Shown here: positions 1 through 5,341 of the stretch, in pieces
Position numbering within the stretch: position 1 is the first letter of the stretch
How the letters are laid out: every line of letters begins with the position of its first letter
Source of the DNA: SM23-73-3 sp965369445
GTDB lineage: Bacteria; Zixibacteria; MSB-5A5; SM1-73
Direction: 5' to 3'
Length of the DNA stretch: 5,341 nucleotides
NCBI GenBank assembly: GCA_965369445.1
Contig: CBDUQU010000176.1
Span: 1 to 5,341, forward strand
Notes under the pieces: model-generated
Seen by the model: only the letters and a program-made list of their open reading frames with translations
Database searches by the model: none
What the model was told of the DNA's origin: nothing
Position numbers and translations under genes: made by a program

Positions 1-1100
1 ACCACTGCGCAGAAGACTCCGATCAGAACCATGATCAGAAGGTTCCAGATTGGATGAAGAGTCTTGAGAAAATTATGGTGGATGATGTTGTGGGTGACGG
101 TGGCGATTCTTTCCACCTCGTTTATCTCCCCGAATGCTGGCACGCTTACCCAGGTCTTGGACTCGGTCGAGGTCAAACCCACTAACACTATCTTCTGTGC
201 GAACACTTCGAGATCCACCTCGCCGGCCAGAACCTCTATGGCAGAGATCCGTTCGAAGCTCAAATTCGGTCCCTGGTAGTTCAAGCGCATTCGGTGCCTT
301 CCATCTGTGAAGATAGCGACGTTCCCGAAAGTTATACCGTTCTCTTTCCCTGGTTTGAACTGAGATAGCTTGATCTTCAGATACTCACGCGCCAGCTGCA
401 TTCCAAATGACGCGTACAGGTGTCCGTGGTAGCTGATTAAAAGCGGTTCTCTTCTGATCAACCCGTCTTTATCATAATCGATATTTATGTGTCCAAAGCC
501 TGAAGCCGCTTCGACCAAGGCAGGGCTGGGATAGTATATCTGTCTTGCAGAGATAAGGGAGGCGGCAGTTTTGCTCAAGTCGCTGTCAACTCCGACCGCG
601 GATCTCCTTATCGGATCCGGTGCCGCTTCAGGTGCAATCCCCACGTCAGAAAGACTGAAGTACATGGGAATTACCACGTTGTCGGCTGCGTACATGTACT
701 GGGCCAAAAGGCCTGTCCGTCCGGAGGTGTCCTCCTCGATCTGCTCCGGAAGGAAGAGGTCCAGCCCCAGTACCTTCGGTTCCCCCTGCGAGATGGCGAA
801 GACAAGTTGTGCCAGAACGTCTCTTTGCCAGGGCCATTTGCCGACGAGATCTACGGATCTGTCGTCAATGCCGACGATCACGACGTCTGCCGGCGGCGTA
901 TCGGTCTTTCCTCTGAGCTTGAACATCCCGTCTTGCGTCCGGACGGATAACCGCTCTAAAAACCCGTACTTTCCCGCGTACAGGCTGAGAACCAGAATGG
1001 TTATCAGAACGTAAAGGATCAGCCCTGAGAATTTCTTGAGTCTCTCCTGGAGAGCGAATCTCAGGTTATGAGTTCTGGTGTTGCTCTCAGACTTTCCCAC
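1..1100 (-). CDS. CHASE2-domain transmembrane sensor protein, C-terminus cut off by window edge
   Basis: This is an open frame of 366 codons running off the left edge with no stop. It starts at a GTG preceded at 8 bases by a strong GAGGAGGAG ribosome site. A basic, amphipathic N-terminus is followed by a membrane helix at about residues 26-43. A large extracytoplasmic domain then carries CHASE2 hallmarks: RTQDGMFKLRG at 54-64, VVIVGIDDRS at 73-82, KWPWQR at 88-93, KVLGLDLFLPE at 109-119 and KIVLVGLT at 303-310. A second membrane helix begins near residue 351. CHASE2 is an extracellular ligand-sensing domain, usually followed by two or three helices and a cytoplasmic output such as a class III nucleotide cyclase, histidine kinase, Ser/Thr kinase or GGDEF domain. 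The output lies outside the window, so the signalling activity is unknown. It lies downstream of, and in the same direction as, the FHA and metallophosphoesterase genes. The CHASE2 assignment is firm; the ligand is not known. Confidence 0.88.
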   Translation of the reverse strand, partial: MGKSESNTRTHNLRFALQERLKKFSGLILYVLITILVLSLYAGKYGFLERLSVRTQDGMFKLRGKTDTPPADVVIVGIDDRSVDLVGKWPWQRDVLAQLVFAISQGEPKVLGLDLFLPEQIEEDTSGRTGLLAQYMYAADNVVIPMYFSLSDVGIAPEAAPDPIRRSAVGVDSDLSKTAASLISARQIYYPSPALVEAASGFGHINIDYDKDGLIRREPLLISYHGHLYASFGMQLAREYLKIKLSQFKPGKENGITFGNVAIFTDGRHRMRLNYQGPNLSFERISAIEVLAGEVDLEVFAQKIVLVGLTSTESKTWVSVPAFGEINEVERIATVTHNIIHHNFLKTLHPIWNLLIMVLIGVFCAV

Positions 1101-1108
1101 TGAAAACT

Positions 1109-1117
1109 CTCCTCCTC
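1109..1117 (-). promoter_or_regulatory. Strong ribosome binding site for the CHASE2 gene
   Basis: On the minus strand the sequence reads GAGGAGGAG, 8 bases before the GTG at 1100-1098. It decides the start, because GTG would otherwise be a doubtful initiation codon. Confidence 0.8.
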
Positions 1118-1299
1118 GTGACGTGTTAGCAGATTAAGGTGGGCTTTCCGTGTTTTTCGAACAATCAGATTCAACCTACTAGCATCAATCAAAATATCGG
1201 TGTAAAGGCCGTTGGCCGACTGCTTGCTCTGTCAGAATTAGTGAGTATCTGCCGTTTGCTGTTACAGCAGACGTCCGCGCCCTCGAATAGCACCCCCTG

Positions 1300-1322
1300 A
1301 ATAGTCTATTTTGAATTCAAAA
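1300..1322. repeat. Two adjoining palindromes just past the metallophosphoesterase stop
   Basis: AATAG-T-CTATT at 1300-1310 is an 11-base palindrome with a single central base. It shares two bases with TTTTGAATTCAAAA at 1309-1322, a perfect 14-base palindrome. Both lie 17-39 bases beyond the stop codon of the leftward metallophosphoesterase gene. They have little or no loop, so a protein-binding site is a better guess than an RNA hairpin. An accidental A/T-rich palindrome is also possible. Confidence 0.4.
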
Positions 1323-1338
1323 AGTCCTCTTGATTCGG

Positions 1339-2067
1339 CTACCTTCCCACAGCCAGCCGATCAATAAGGAATTGAGGAAACCCCCTCTTTTTCATCTTCG
1401 CCTGGGTCTTCTTGTAATCGTAGGGAAGCCTCCTCAGACTGGCAATTCTTTTCTTGGCGTCATAGATCAGATAGCAGGCCTGGTTAGACCCGTCCCGGGG
1501 CTGTCCCACCGAACCGATATTAATGATATACTTGAAATCCTTCTCTATCTCGGTACTGGTTCCATGATGCAGGAAGCAGTGTCTCTCATTGTATTTCTTG
1601 ACGATGACCGGAAAGTGCGAATGACCGATGAGGCACATCTGCTTGCTGAAGAAGTCAAAATTCTCTTCAGCGTCGTCCAAGTCGAAGACGTAGTTCCACT
1701 CCTGCGGCTCTTTTGGGGTGGAATGAACCAGATAGGACTCGTCGAATCTGTGATCCATGACAAATCCGGACAATATCTTCAAACTCTTCTCTGTCAGCAG
1801 GCCCTTGGTCAACTCCATCGCCTTTTGTGCATACTCATTGAACAGGTTGGTTTCGATCAGGCCTAAGGCGGCGTAATCGTGGTTTCCCATCAGCTTCACC
1901 TCCGCCACCTGGTCGATGATGGAGGTGCATTCGTTGGGATCCGGCCCGTACCCCACCGCATCTCCCAGGAAGAACACCCGTTCCAGTTTTTCGCTCCGGA
2001 AGTCCGCCACCACCGCTTTTAAGGCTTCCAGATTGGAATGCACGTCTGAGAAGAACCCATACCTCAT
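1339..2067 (-). CDS. Calcineurin-like metallophosphoesterase (YfcE/MJ0936-type, Metallophos_2)
   Basis: The 242-residue cytoplasmic enzyme has no signal peptide or membrane helix. The full set of two-metal phosphoesterase motifs is present: DVHSN (8-12), GDAVGYGPDPNEC (35-47), GNHD (61-64), an HS pair (115-116), GHSHFP (148-153) and NIGSVGQPRDG (183-193). These supply the Asp, His and Asn ligands of the binuclear centre, so it should be active. The family hydrolyses phosphomono- or phosphodiesters. Members are annotated as phosphodiesterases or phosphoprotein phosphatases, and the natural substrate cannot be read from the sequence. The ATG overlaps the TGA of the upstream FHA gene in an ATGA, with AGGGAAG 6 bases ahead of the start, so the two are probably translationally coupled. 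Pairing with an FHA protein makes a role in removing a phosphate signal, or degrading a cyclic nucleotide, plausible but unproven. Confidence 0.92.
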   Translation of the reverse strand: MRYGFFSDVHSNLEALKAVVADFRSEKLERVFFLGDAVGYGPDPNECTSIIDQVAEVKLMGNHDYAALGLIETNLFNEYAQKAMELTKGLLTEKSLKILSGFVMDHRFDESYLVHSTPKEPQEWNYVFDLDDAEENFDFFSKQMCLIGHSHFPVIVKKYNERHCFLHHGTSTEIEKDFKYIINIGSVGQPRDGSNQACYLIYDAKKRIASLRRLPYDYKKTQAKMKKRGFPQFLIDRLAVGR

Positions 2068-2759
2068 TTGTCGCTTCCCTGCACAAATCGAAACACCGAC
2101 CTGCCCACCTCTATCAGGTCATCGTTCTTGAGGCGGCACCTTTGGACGCTCTCGCCGTTCACCTTAGTCTTACCCCTGCGTCCTACATTAACCAGTTCGA
2201 AGTCGTCTTTATCTTTGATGATCTTGGCCTGAATCCTGGACACCAGAAAGCCCTTGACCGGGATGTTGACAAATTTCCCCTTGCCAAACGTGACCACCGG
2301 CTTGCTCAAGGCAAACTGTTTCCGCGCGGCATGCGCCTCCCCCAACAGAACTGAAGCGCCAGCGACCCCAGTCAATTCTTTGGCTTGCTTGTCCTTCTCC
2401 AAAAGCTTCCTTTGCCTGCGGGTTTTCAGGACCATAGTTCCATCGAATTCCGCCAGCTTAGTCTCTTTGGGCGCATCCGGATGGTAAACTAAGTCGAATT
2501 TGCCGATGGTGATCTGATCATGCTCTTTCAGCACCTCCTCGGTCACCTTTCTGTTATTCACAAAAACCCCGTTCAGGCTCTCGTTATCAATGATCAAGGC
2601 GGAATCTGCGTCAAATTCGATGGTGGCGTGCTTTCTCGAAACCCCCTTGTTGTCCAGGACTATGTCGTTGTCCGCCGTCCTTCCTATACTAATCCTCTTC
2701 TTTTGAGTGACCACCCTTTCTATCACCTTATCCTCGTATTTTACCAGAATCTCTGGCAT
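2064..2759 (-). CDS. Tandem FHA-domain protein (phosphothreonine reader)
   Basis: This soluble protein of 231 residues has two forkhead-associated domains. The first (about 1-95) is canonical: GR at 26-27, SRKH at 41-44, and S61 with N63-G64 in the DNESLNG loop. These are the residues that bind phosphothreonine peptides. The second (about 148-227) keeps the fold pattern, with FGKGK at 158-162, SRIQAKI at 174-180, GKTKVNG at 196-202 and IEVGRSVFRF at 216-225. However, the conserved His is Gln177, and the usual S-x-N-G before the Thr reads R-R-G-K at 194-197. It may therefore not bind phosphate. A charged linker (about 96-147) contains DGTMVL at 106-111, a possible phosphorylation site. The gene is first in the leftward group, with AAGGGGGG 4 bases before the ATG, and overlaps the metallophosphoesterase by 4 bases. 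No kinase gene is visible in the window. Confidence 0.93.
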   Translation of the reverse strand: MPEILVKYEDKVIERVVTQKKRISIGRTADNDIVLDNKGVSRKHATIEFDADSALIIDNESLNGVFVNNRKVTEEVLKEHDQITIGKFDLVYHPDAPKETKLAEFDGTMVLKTRRQRKLLEKDKQAKELTGVAGASVLLGEAHAARKQFALSKPVVTFGKGKFVNIPVKGFLVSRIQAKIIKDKDDFELVNVGRRGKTKVNGESVQRCRLKNDDLIEVGRSVFRFVQGSDK

Positions 2760-2791
2760 CTTTCCCCCCTTGTTTTCGATTCTTAGACAGG

Positions 2792-2820
2792 AGAATAACC
2801 TATTTTAGAACCCCTGTCAA
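2792..2820 (-). promoter_or_regulatory. Sigma-70-like promoter of the FHA-metallophosphoesterase unit
   Basis: On the minus strand a perfect TTGACA (2820-2815) is followed after 17 bases by TATTCT (2797-2792, 4 of 6 to TATAAT). Transcription would begin near 2785, giving a leader of about 25 bases with AAGGGGGG ahead of the ATG at 2759. Spacing and position fit well; no experiment supports it. Confidence 0.65.
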
Positions 2821-2852
2821 TCTGTTTGGTCGAATCCGGCAAATTTATTAAT

Positions 2853-2881
2853 TAAGTCGATAGTATAAATCGACTTATACT
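2853..2881. repeat. Overlapping inverted repeats in the divergent FHA/dusB region, possible operator
   Basis: TAAGTCGAT (2853-2861) is repeated in inverted form as ATCGACTTA (2869-2877) with 7 bases between, a perfect 9-base dyad. The spacer itself, AGTATAA (2862-2868), is inverted again as TTATACT (2875-2881) across ATCGAC, a perfect 7-base dyad. The two dyads share bases, so only one could form a stem at a time. They lie about 33 bases upstream of the FHA -35 box and just upstream of the putative dusB promoter, a place where one regulator could act on both directions. A binding site is inferred, not shown. Confidence 0.5.
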
Positions 2882-2884
2882 CGA

Positions 2885-2913
2885 TTGCACCCTGGGTCGG
2901 TTTTTATTATATT
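2885..2913 (+). promoter_or_regulatory. Possible dusB promoter placed for a leaderless transcript
   Basis: TTGCAC (2885-2890, 3 of 6) and TATATT (2908-2913, 5 of 6) are 17 bases apart. The start site would fall at about the A of the dusB ATG (2920). An alternative -10, TATACT at 2876-2881 inside the inverted repeats, has no good -35. The weak -35 keeps confidence low. Confidence 0.4.
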
Positions 2914-2919
2914 GTCGAC

Positions 2920-3903
2920 ATGAAAATCGGAAACTTGATTCTGTCCGGAAAGGTGATCCTGGCGCCTTTGGCTGGAATCGCCGATAGCCCCTTCCGGCTC
3001 TTGGCCAGACGTTTCGGGGCGACTCTGGTTTATACCGAGATGATCTCAGCAGAGGGTCTCACCAGAGGCGGTGCCGGCTCTTTGAGGCTCCTTTATTTCA
3101 AGCCCGAGGAGAAACCGATCGGCGTGCAGATTTTCGGCTCCGACCCGGAGAGGATGGCTTCAGCCTGCGAACTTGTCAACAAATCAAAGCCGGATTTGAT
3201 CGACATAAACTGCGGATGTCCGGTCAGGAAGGTGGTTAAGAAAAACGGAGGGGCAGCCCTGCTGAAGGACCTGAAGCTTCTCGAGAAAATACTCTCGGCA
3301 GTCAAGAGAGCGTCGGAAGTTCCGGTGACGGTAAAGATCAGAAGCGGCTGGGATCAGGGCAGCCTGGTGGCGGTGGAGGTGGCAAAGATCGCTCAAGATT
3401 GTGGAATCTCGGCCATCACCGTTCATCCCCGCACGCAGAAAGACGGGTTTTCCAAGAAAGCCGACTGGAGTATAATCGCCGAGGTAAAAGAGACGGTGGA
3501 CATACCGGTGATCGGATCCGGGGACGTTTTCTCCCCGGAGGATGCGAAAGACATGCTCGACCGCACCGCCTGCGACGCGGTCATGATAGGAAGGGGCTCT
3601 TTTGGCAATCCCTGGATTTTCTCCCGGACCAATCCTTTTTTGGAACATGGACAGCTTCTTCCAGAGCCACCACCTGAAGAGAAAATCAATGTCTGCCTTC
3701 AACACGTGGACCTTTCAGTAGAGAAATACGGGGAGTCCACAGGTGTAAAGAGGATGAGAAAGCACATGGTCTGGTATACCAAGGGGATGTCCCGCTGCAA
3801 GGAACTCAGACTCAAGCTTTTCACTATAGAAACACTGGATGAGGTCAAGCATGCCTTTTGTGAATATCTTGCCCAGATCGAGAGAAAACACAAGATCGTG
3901 TAG
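2920..3903 (+). CDS. dusB: tRNA-dihydrouridine synthase, DusB/NifR3 type
   Basis: This FMN enzyme reduces specific uridines in the tRNA D-loop to dihydrouridine using NAD(P)H. At 327 residues it is full length for the family. The TIM-barrel motifs appear in order: APLAGIADSPFR (15-26), TEMISAEG (39-46), VQIFGSDP (69-76), DINCGCPVRK (95-104) with C100 as the expected catalytic acid, VTVKIRSGW (136-144) with K139, ITVHPRT (166-172) with H169, IGSGDV (198-203) and IGRGSFGNPW (223-232), the last two for FMN phosphate. The helical tRNA-binding C-domain follows, with GVKRMRKHMVWYTKGM. The DusB subgroup is chosen from the MKIGNLIL start and the INCGCPVRKVVKKNGGAALL segment. The first ATG fits the family start exactly, yet it has no Shine-Dalgarno sequence. 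It is transcribed divergently from the FHA gene and stands apart from ispB by 160 bases. Confidence 0.96.
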   Translation: MKIGNLILSGKVILAPLAGIADSPFRLLARRFGATLVYTEMISAEGLTRGGAGSLRLLYFKPEEKPIGVQIFGSDPERMASACELVNKSKPDLIDINCGCPVRKVVKKNGGAALLKDLKLLEKILSAVKRASEVPVTVKIRSGWDQGSLVAVEVAKIAQDCGISAITVHPRTQKDGFSKKADWSIIAEVKETVDIPVIGSGDVFSPEDAKDMLDRTACDAVMIGRGSFGNPWIFSRTNPFLEHGQLLPEPPPEEKINVCLQHVDLSVEKYGESTGVKRMRKHMVWYTKGMSRCKELRLKLFTIETLDEVKHAFCEYLAQIERKHKIV

Positions 3904-3971
3904 AATGCCGAATCCTGAACCAGGCCTATCTGGACATCAGCATCTTGAGTCAGGCGCCATCCTTTTTTTGT

Positions 3972-3999
3972 TTGACTTTTGACCGGGAAAACGTATATT
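3972..3999 (+). promoter_or_regulatory. Sigma-70-like promoter of the polyprenyl synthase gene
   Basis: TTGACT (3972-3977, 5 of 6) and TATATT (3994-3999, 5 of 6) are 16 bases apart. An overlapping TATTAT at 3996-4001 would give 18. Transcription would start near 4006, leaving a leader of about 58 bases before the ATG at 4064. It makes the gene independent of dusB. Confidence 0.6.
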
Positions 4000-4063
4000 A
4001 TTCACCCAGCGCAACTGCGGTCTGTGGGTCTGGTAACATTGAAGAGTAACCTGTCTAAAGACA

Positions 4064-5053
4064 ATGGAACTTAACTCAATACTTTCGCCTGTCACAGAAG
4101 ATCTAAAGCTCTTCGATCAGAAGCTTAAGGAGAACCTCGACTCCGATTCTGCTCTGATCTCAAAGGTGGCCACCCATCTGGTTAACCGAAAGGGCAAGAG
4201 ACTGCGTCCCGCGATGGTATTTCTTTCCTTCGGCGGATGCTTGAGCTCCGGGGCAAACCCTGCGTCGAACCCACAGGTGATGAACGTGGCTCTGGCCGTC
4301 GAGTTCATTCATACCGCCACGCTCCTGCACGATGACGTGATAGACCAATCCAAGATCAGGAGAGGCCAGGTTTCGGTAAACCACAAATGGAACAACTTGG
4401 TCTCCGTCCTAATGGGCGATTTCCTGCTGGCAAAGTCCTTGAGACTGATCGTGCAGACTGAATCTCCCTCTCTCCTCTCCACCATCTCCAAGGCGACAGA
4501 GAACTTGAGCATTGGAGAGATGAACCAGGTTCAGGAGAGCCACAACTTTGACTTAGACGAGGAGACCTATCTGCGAATCATTTCCGAGAAGACCGGGTCG
4601 CTTTTCACCGCCTACTGTGAGGCCGGAGCCGTGGCAGCAGGTGCAACAGAAACGGTGCGAGGGAGCCTGAAGGAGTATGGACAAAACCTGGGAATGGCTT
4701 TCCAGATAACCGATGATCTTTTAGACTGGGTCGGTGAGAGCGAAAAGACGGGCAAGGGTCTGGGAAATGACTTGAAGGAAGGCAAGATCACTCTGCCGTT
4801 GATACATACCTTGAGGGAATGCGGCGCAAAGTCCAGAACGGAGATCCTGAAGCTACTGGAGAATGACTTCAACCAGAAGGACTTCGACAAGATCCTCTCT
4901 CTGATAAAGGGCAACGGTGGAATGCAGTATGCTCAAAAGAAAGCTCGCGTCTTTGGAGAGAAGGCGCTGGGCTATCTTTCCGAACTCGGAGACTCGAAAT
5001 ACAAAGAATCCCTCCAGGACTTAGTCAGCTTTGTGATTGAAAGAGAGAGATAA
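4064..5053 (+). CDS. ispB: Long-chain polyprenyl diphosphate synthase, IspB type
   Basis: The 329-residue trans-prenyltransferase adds isopentenyl diphosphate units to an allylic primer, most likely to build the side chain of menaquinone or ubiquinone. The motifs are complete: GKRLRP (44-49), the first aspartate-rich motif DDVID (90-94) followed by RRGQ, GEMNQV (151-156), EKTGSLF (175-181), FQITDDLLDW (213-222) with the second aspartate motif DDLLD at 217-221, and GNDLKEGK (234-241). The residues before the first motif, EFIHTATLLHDDV, match the E. coli IspB pattern as I recall it. Alanine and threonine at the fifth and fourth positions before the first Asp, rather than bulky aromatics, point to a long product. 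The exact chain length (C35-C50) cannot be fixed. An in-frame stop at 4040-4042 leaves this ATG as the only plausible start, although no clear Shine-Dalgarno precedes it. Confidence 0.94.
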   Translation: MELNSILSPVTEDLKLFDQKLKENLDSDSALISKVATHLVNRKGKRLRPAMVFLSFGGCLSSGANPASNPQVMNVALAVEFIHTATLLHDDVIDQSKIRRGQVSVNHKWNNLVSVLMGDFLLAKSLRLIVQTESPSLLSTISKATENLSIGEMNQVQESHNFDLDEETYLRIISEKTGSLFTAYCEAGAVAAGATETVRGSLKEYGQNLGMAFQITDDLLDWVGESEKTGKGLGNDLKEGKITLPLIHTLRECGAKSRTEILKLLENDFNQKDFDKILSLIKGNGGMQYAQKKARVFGEKALGYLSELGDSKYKESLQDLVSFVIERER

Positions 5054-5069
5054 TCGCCGGTCTCAGGTA

Positions 5070-5088
5070 TCGTTTCCCCTCGAAACGA
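5070..5088 (+). other. Hairpin 17 bases downstream of ispB
   Basis: TCGTTTC (5070-5076) and GAAACGA (5082-5088) form a perfect 7-base stem with a 5-base loop. No T-run follows, so it is not a classic intrinsic terminator. It may protect the 3' end of the ispB message or act with Rho. Confidence 0.4.
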
Positions 5089-5110
5089 ACCGCACGGAAG
5101 CCAAACAGTC

Positions 5111-5134
5111 TGAGTCGTCCGTGATCCGGACTCA
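5111..5134 (+). other. Second dyad with two alternative stems after ispB
   Basis: TGAGTC (5111-5116) pairs with GACTCA (5129-5134) around a 12-base loop. The inner GTCCG (5117-5121) can instead pair with CGGAC (5127-5131) around TGATC. The two forms compete for bases 5129-5131. No T-run follows. Function is unknown. Confidence 0.3.
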
Positions 5135-5206
5135 CCGCCGTTTGCCCTTAATTCCACTACCGAAAACGAAGAGTTAAAATGATGCGTATCTTGTATAAGT
5201 CCTGTG

Positions 5207-5213
5207 AGAGGAG
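5207..5213 (+). promoter_or_regulatory. Ribosome binding site for the last, partial gene
   Basis: AGAGGAG lies 9 bases before the TTG at 5223. An in-frame TGA at 5205-5207 rules out a start further upstream. A second site, GGAGGT at 5270-5275, lies 10 bases before an in-frame TTG at 5286, so the start is not certain. Confidence 0.5.
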
Positions 5214-5222
5214 AAAAGCACT

Positions 5223-5341
5223 TTGTTTGGAATCAGCAAGTTACTACTGAATCTTCAGGATAGAAATTTGGAGGTGGTGATCGGCTTGTTCGTCCTGGCT
5301 CTACTGTTGGCCATTCTCACCTACCGTCGAACCTTTCCCCC
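5223..5341 (+). CDS. N-terminus of an unrecognised membrane protein, cut off by window edge
   Basis: The frame is open for 39 codons to the window edge. From a TTG start it has a short polar N-terminus (about 1-17, MFGISKLLLNLQDRN then LE), one membrane helix (about 18-34) and then YRRTFPP on the far side. A Tyr-Arg-Arg-Thr-x-Pro-Pro motif directly after a first membrane helix resembles the start of large bacterial membrane proteins with von Willebrand or glutamine-amidotransferase-like domains. That likeness is from memory, rests on few residues and is only a suggestion. The alternative TTG at 5286 would start inside the helix, which makes it less likely. The gene lies 169 bases beyond ispB in the same direction, with no convincing promoter of its own that I could find. 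Confidence 0.55.
   Translation, partial: MFGISKLLLNLQDRNLEVVIGLFVLALLLAILTYRRTFP

Larger units (their letters stand above)
1101..1338. other. Non-coding gap between the metallophosphoesterase and CHASE2 genes
   Basis: There is no convincing gene on either strand. It contains the CHASE2 ribosome site, a short dyad GGCC-GTT-GGCC (1207-1217), a tight stem TGCTG-TTA-CAGCA (1257-1269) and two adjoining palindromes near 1300-1322. I could not find a good -35/-10 pair for the CHASE2 gene, nor a hairpin followed by a T-run that would end the upstream message. The two leftward units could therefore be read through as one transcript, or the CHASE2 gene could have a non-canonical promoter here. Confidence 0.6.

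Noticed and set aside
571..1014. 147-codon plus-strand open frame opposite the CHASE2 gene
   Set aside because: The minus strand is open without a break through the whole region and encodes recognisable CHASE2 motifs; the plus-strand product has low complexity and no family resemblance.
1330..1866. 178-codon plus-strand open frame opposite the metallophosphoesterase
   Set aside because: It is antisense to a gene with every catalytic motif intact, has no recognisable domain, and is a mirror of that gene's codon pattern.
3184..3705. 173-codon minus-strand open frame opposite dusB
   Set aside because: It lies wholly within the conserved catalytic part of dusB and shows no domain of its own.
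3914..3969. Possible terminator after dusB, ending in a run of seven T at 3963-3969
   Set aside because: The T-run is real, but the sequence before it offers only 4-base stems (CCAG/CTGG, CCTG/CAGG) not placed next to the T-run.
5194..5199. TATAAG as a -10 box for the last gene
   Set aside because: No -35 element at 16-18 bases, and the start site would fall inside the ribosome binding site.
5179..5250. Short open frame of 23 codons starting ATGATG upstream of the last gene, possible leader peptide
   Set aside because: It has no ribosome site of its own and overlaps the last gene's start in another frame, and its sequence shows no attenuator pattern.

Overview
The window looks like an ordinary bacterial chromosome segment of moderate GC content from an organism I cannot name. 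The proteins are bacterial, and two genes lack a recognisable Shine-Dalgarno sequence. Low confidence: an uncultured lineage is more likely than a well-studied genus.

Layout. Positions 1-2759 are read leftward and hold three genes. In transcription order they are a tandem-FHA protein (2759-2064), a small calcineurin-like metallophosphoesterase whose start overlaps the FHA stop by 4 bases (2067-1339), and, after a 238-base gap, a membrane CHASE2 sensor protein (1100 to beyond base 1) that loses its C-terminal effector at the window edge. A consensus-like promoter (TTGACA, 17 bases, TATTCT) sits just upstream of the FHA gene. From 2920 onward the genes read rightward: a tRNA-dihydrouridine synthase of the DusB/NifR3 type (2920-3903), a long-chain polyprenyl diphosphate synthase of the IspB type (4064-5053) with its own promoter, and the first 39 codons of a membrane protein (5223 to the end). 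No gap exceeds 240 bases.

How the genes relate. The leftward group looks like a signalling cassette: a phosphothreonine reader, a possible phosphatase or phosphodiesterase, and an extracytoplasmic sensor of the kind usually fused to a nucleotide cyclase, kinase or GGDEF output. DusB (tRNA modification) and IspB (isoprenoid side chain of quinones) are housekeeping functions with no obvious tie to each other or to the cassette.

The most unusual DNA is in the 160-base divergent region between the FHA gene and dusB. It holds two overlapping perfect inverted repeats and a dusB promoter placed so close to the ATG that the message could be leaderless. I see no CRISPR array, insertion sequence, tRNA or rRNA, and nothing that I would call a clearly new biological system.
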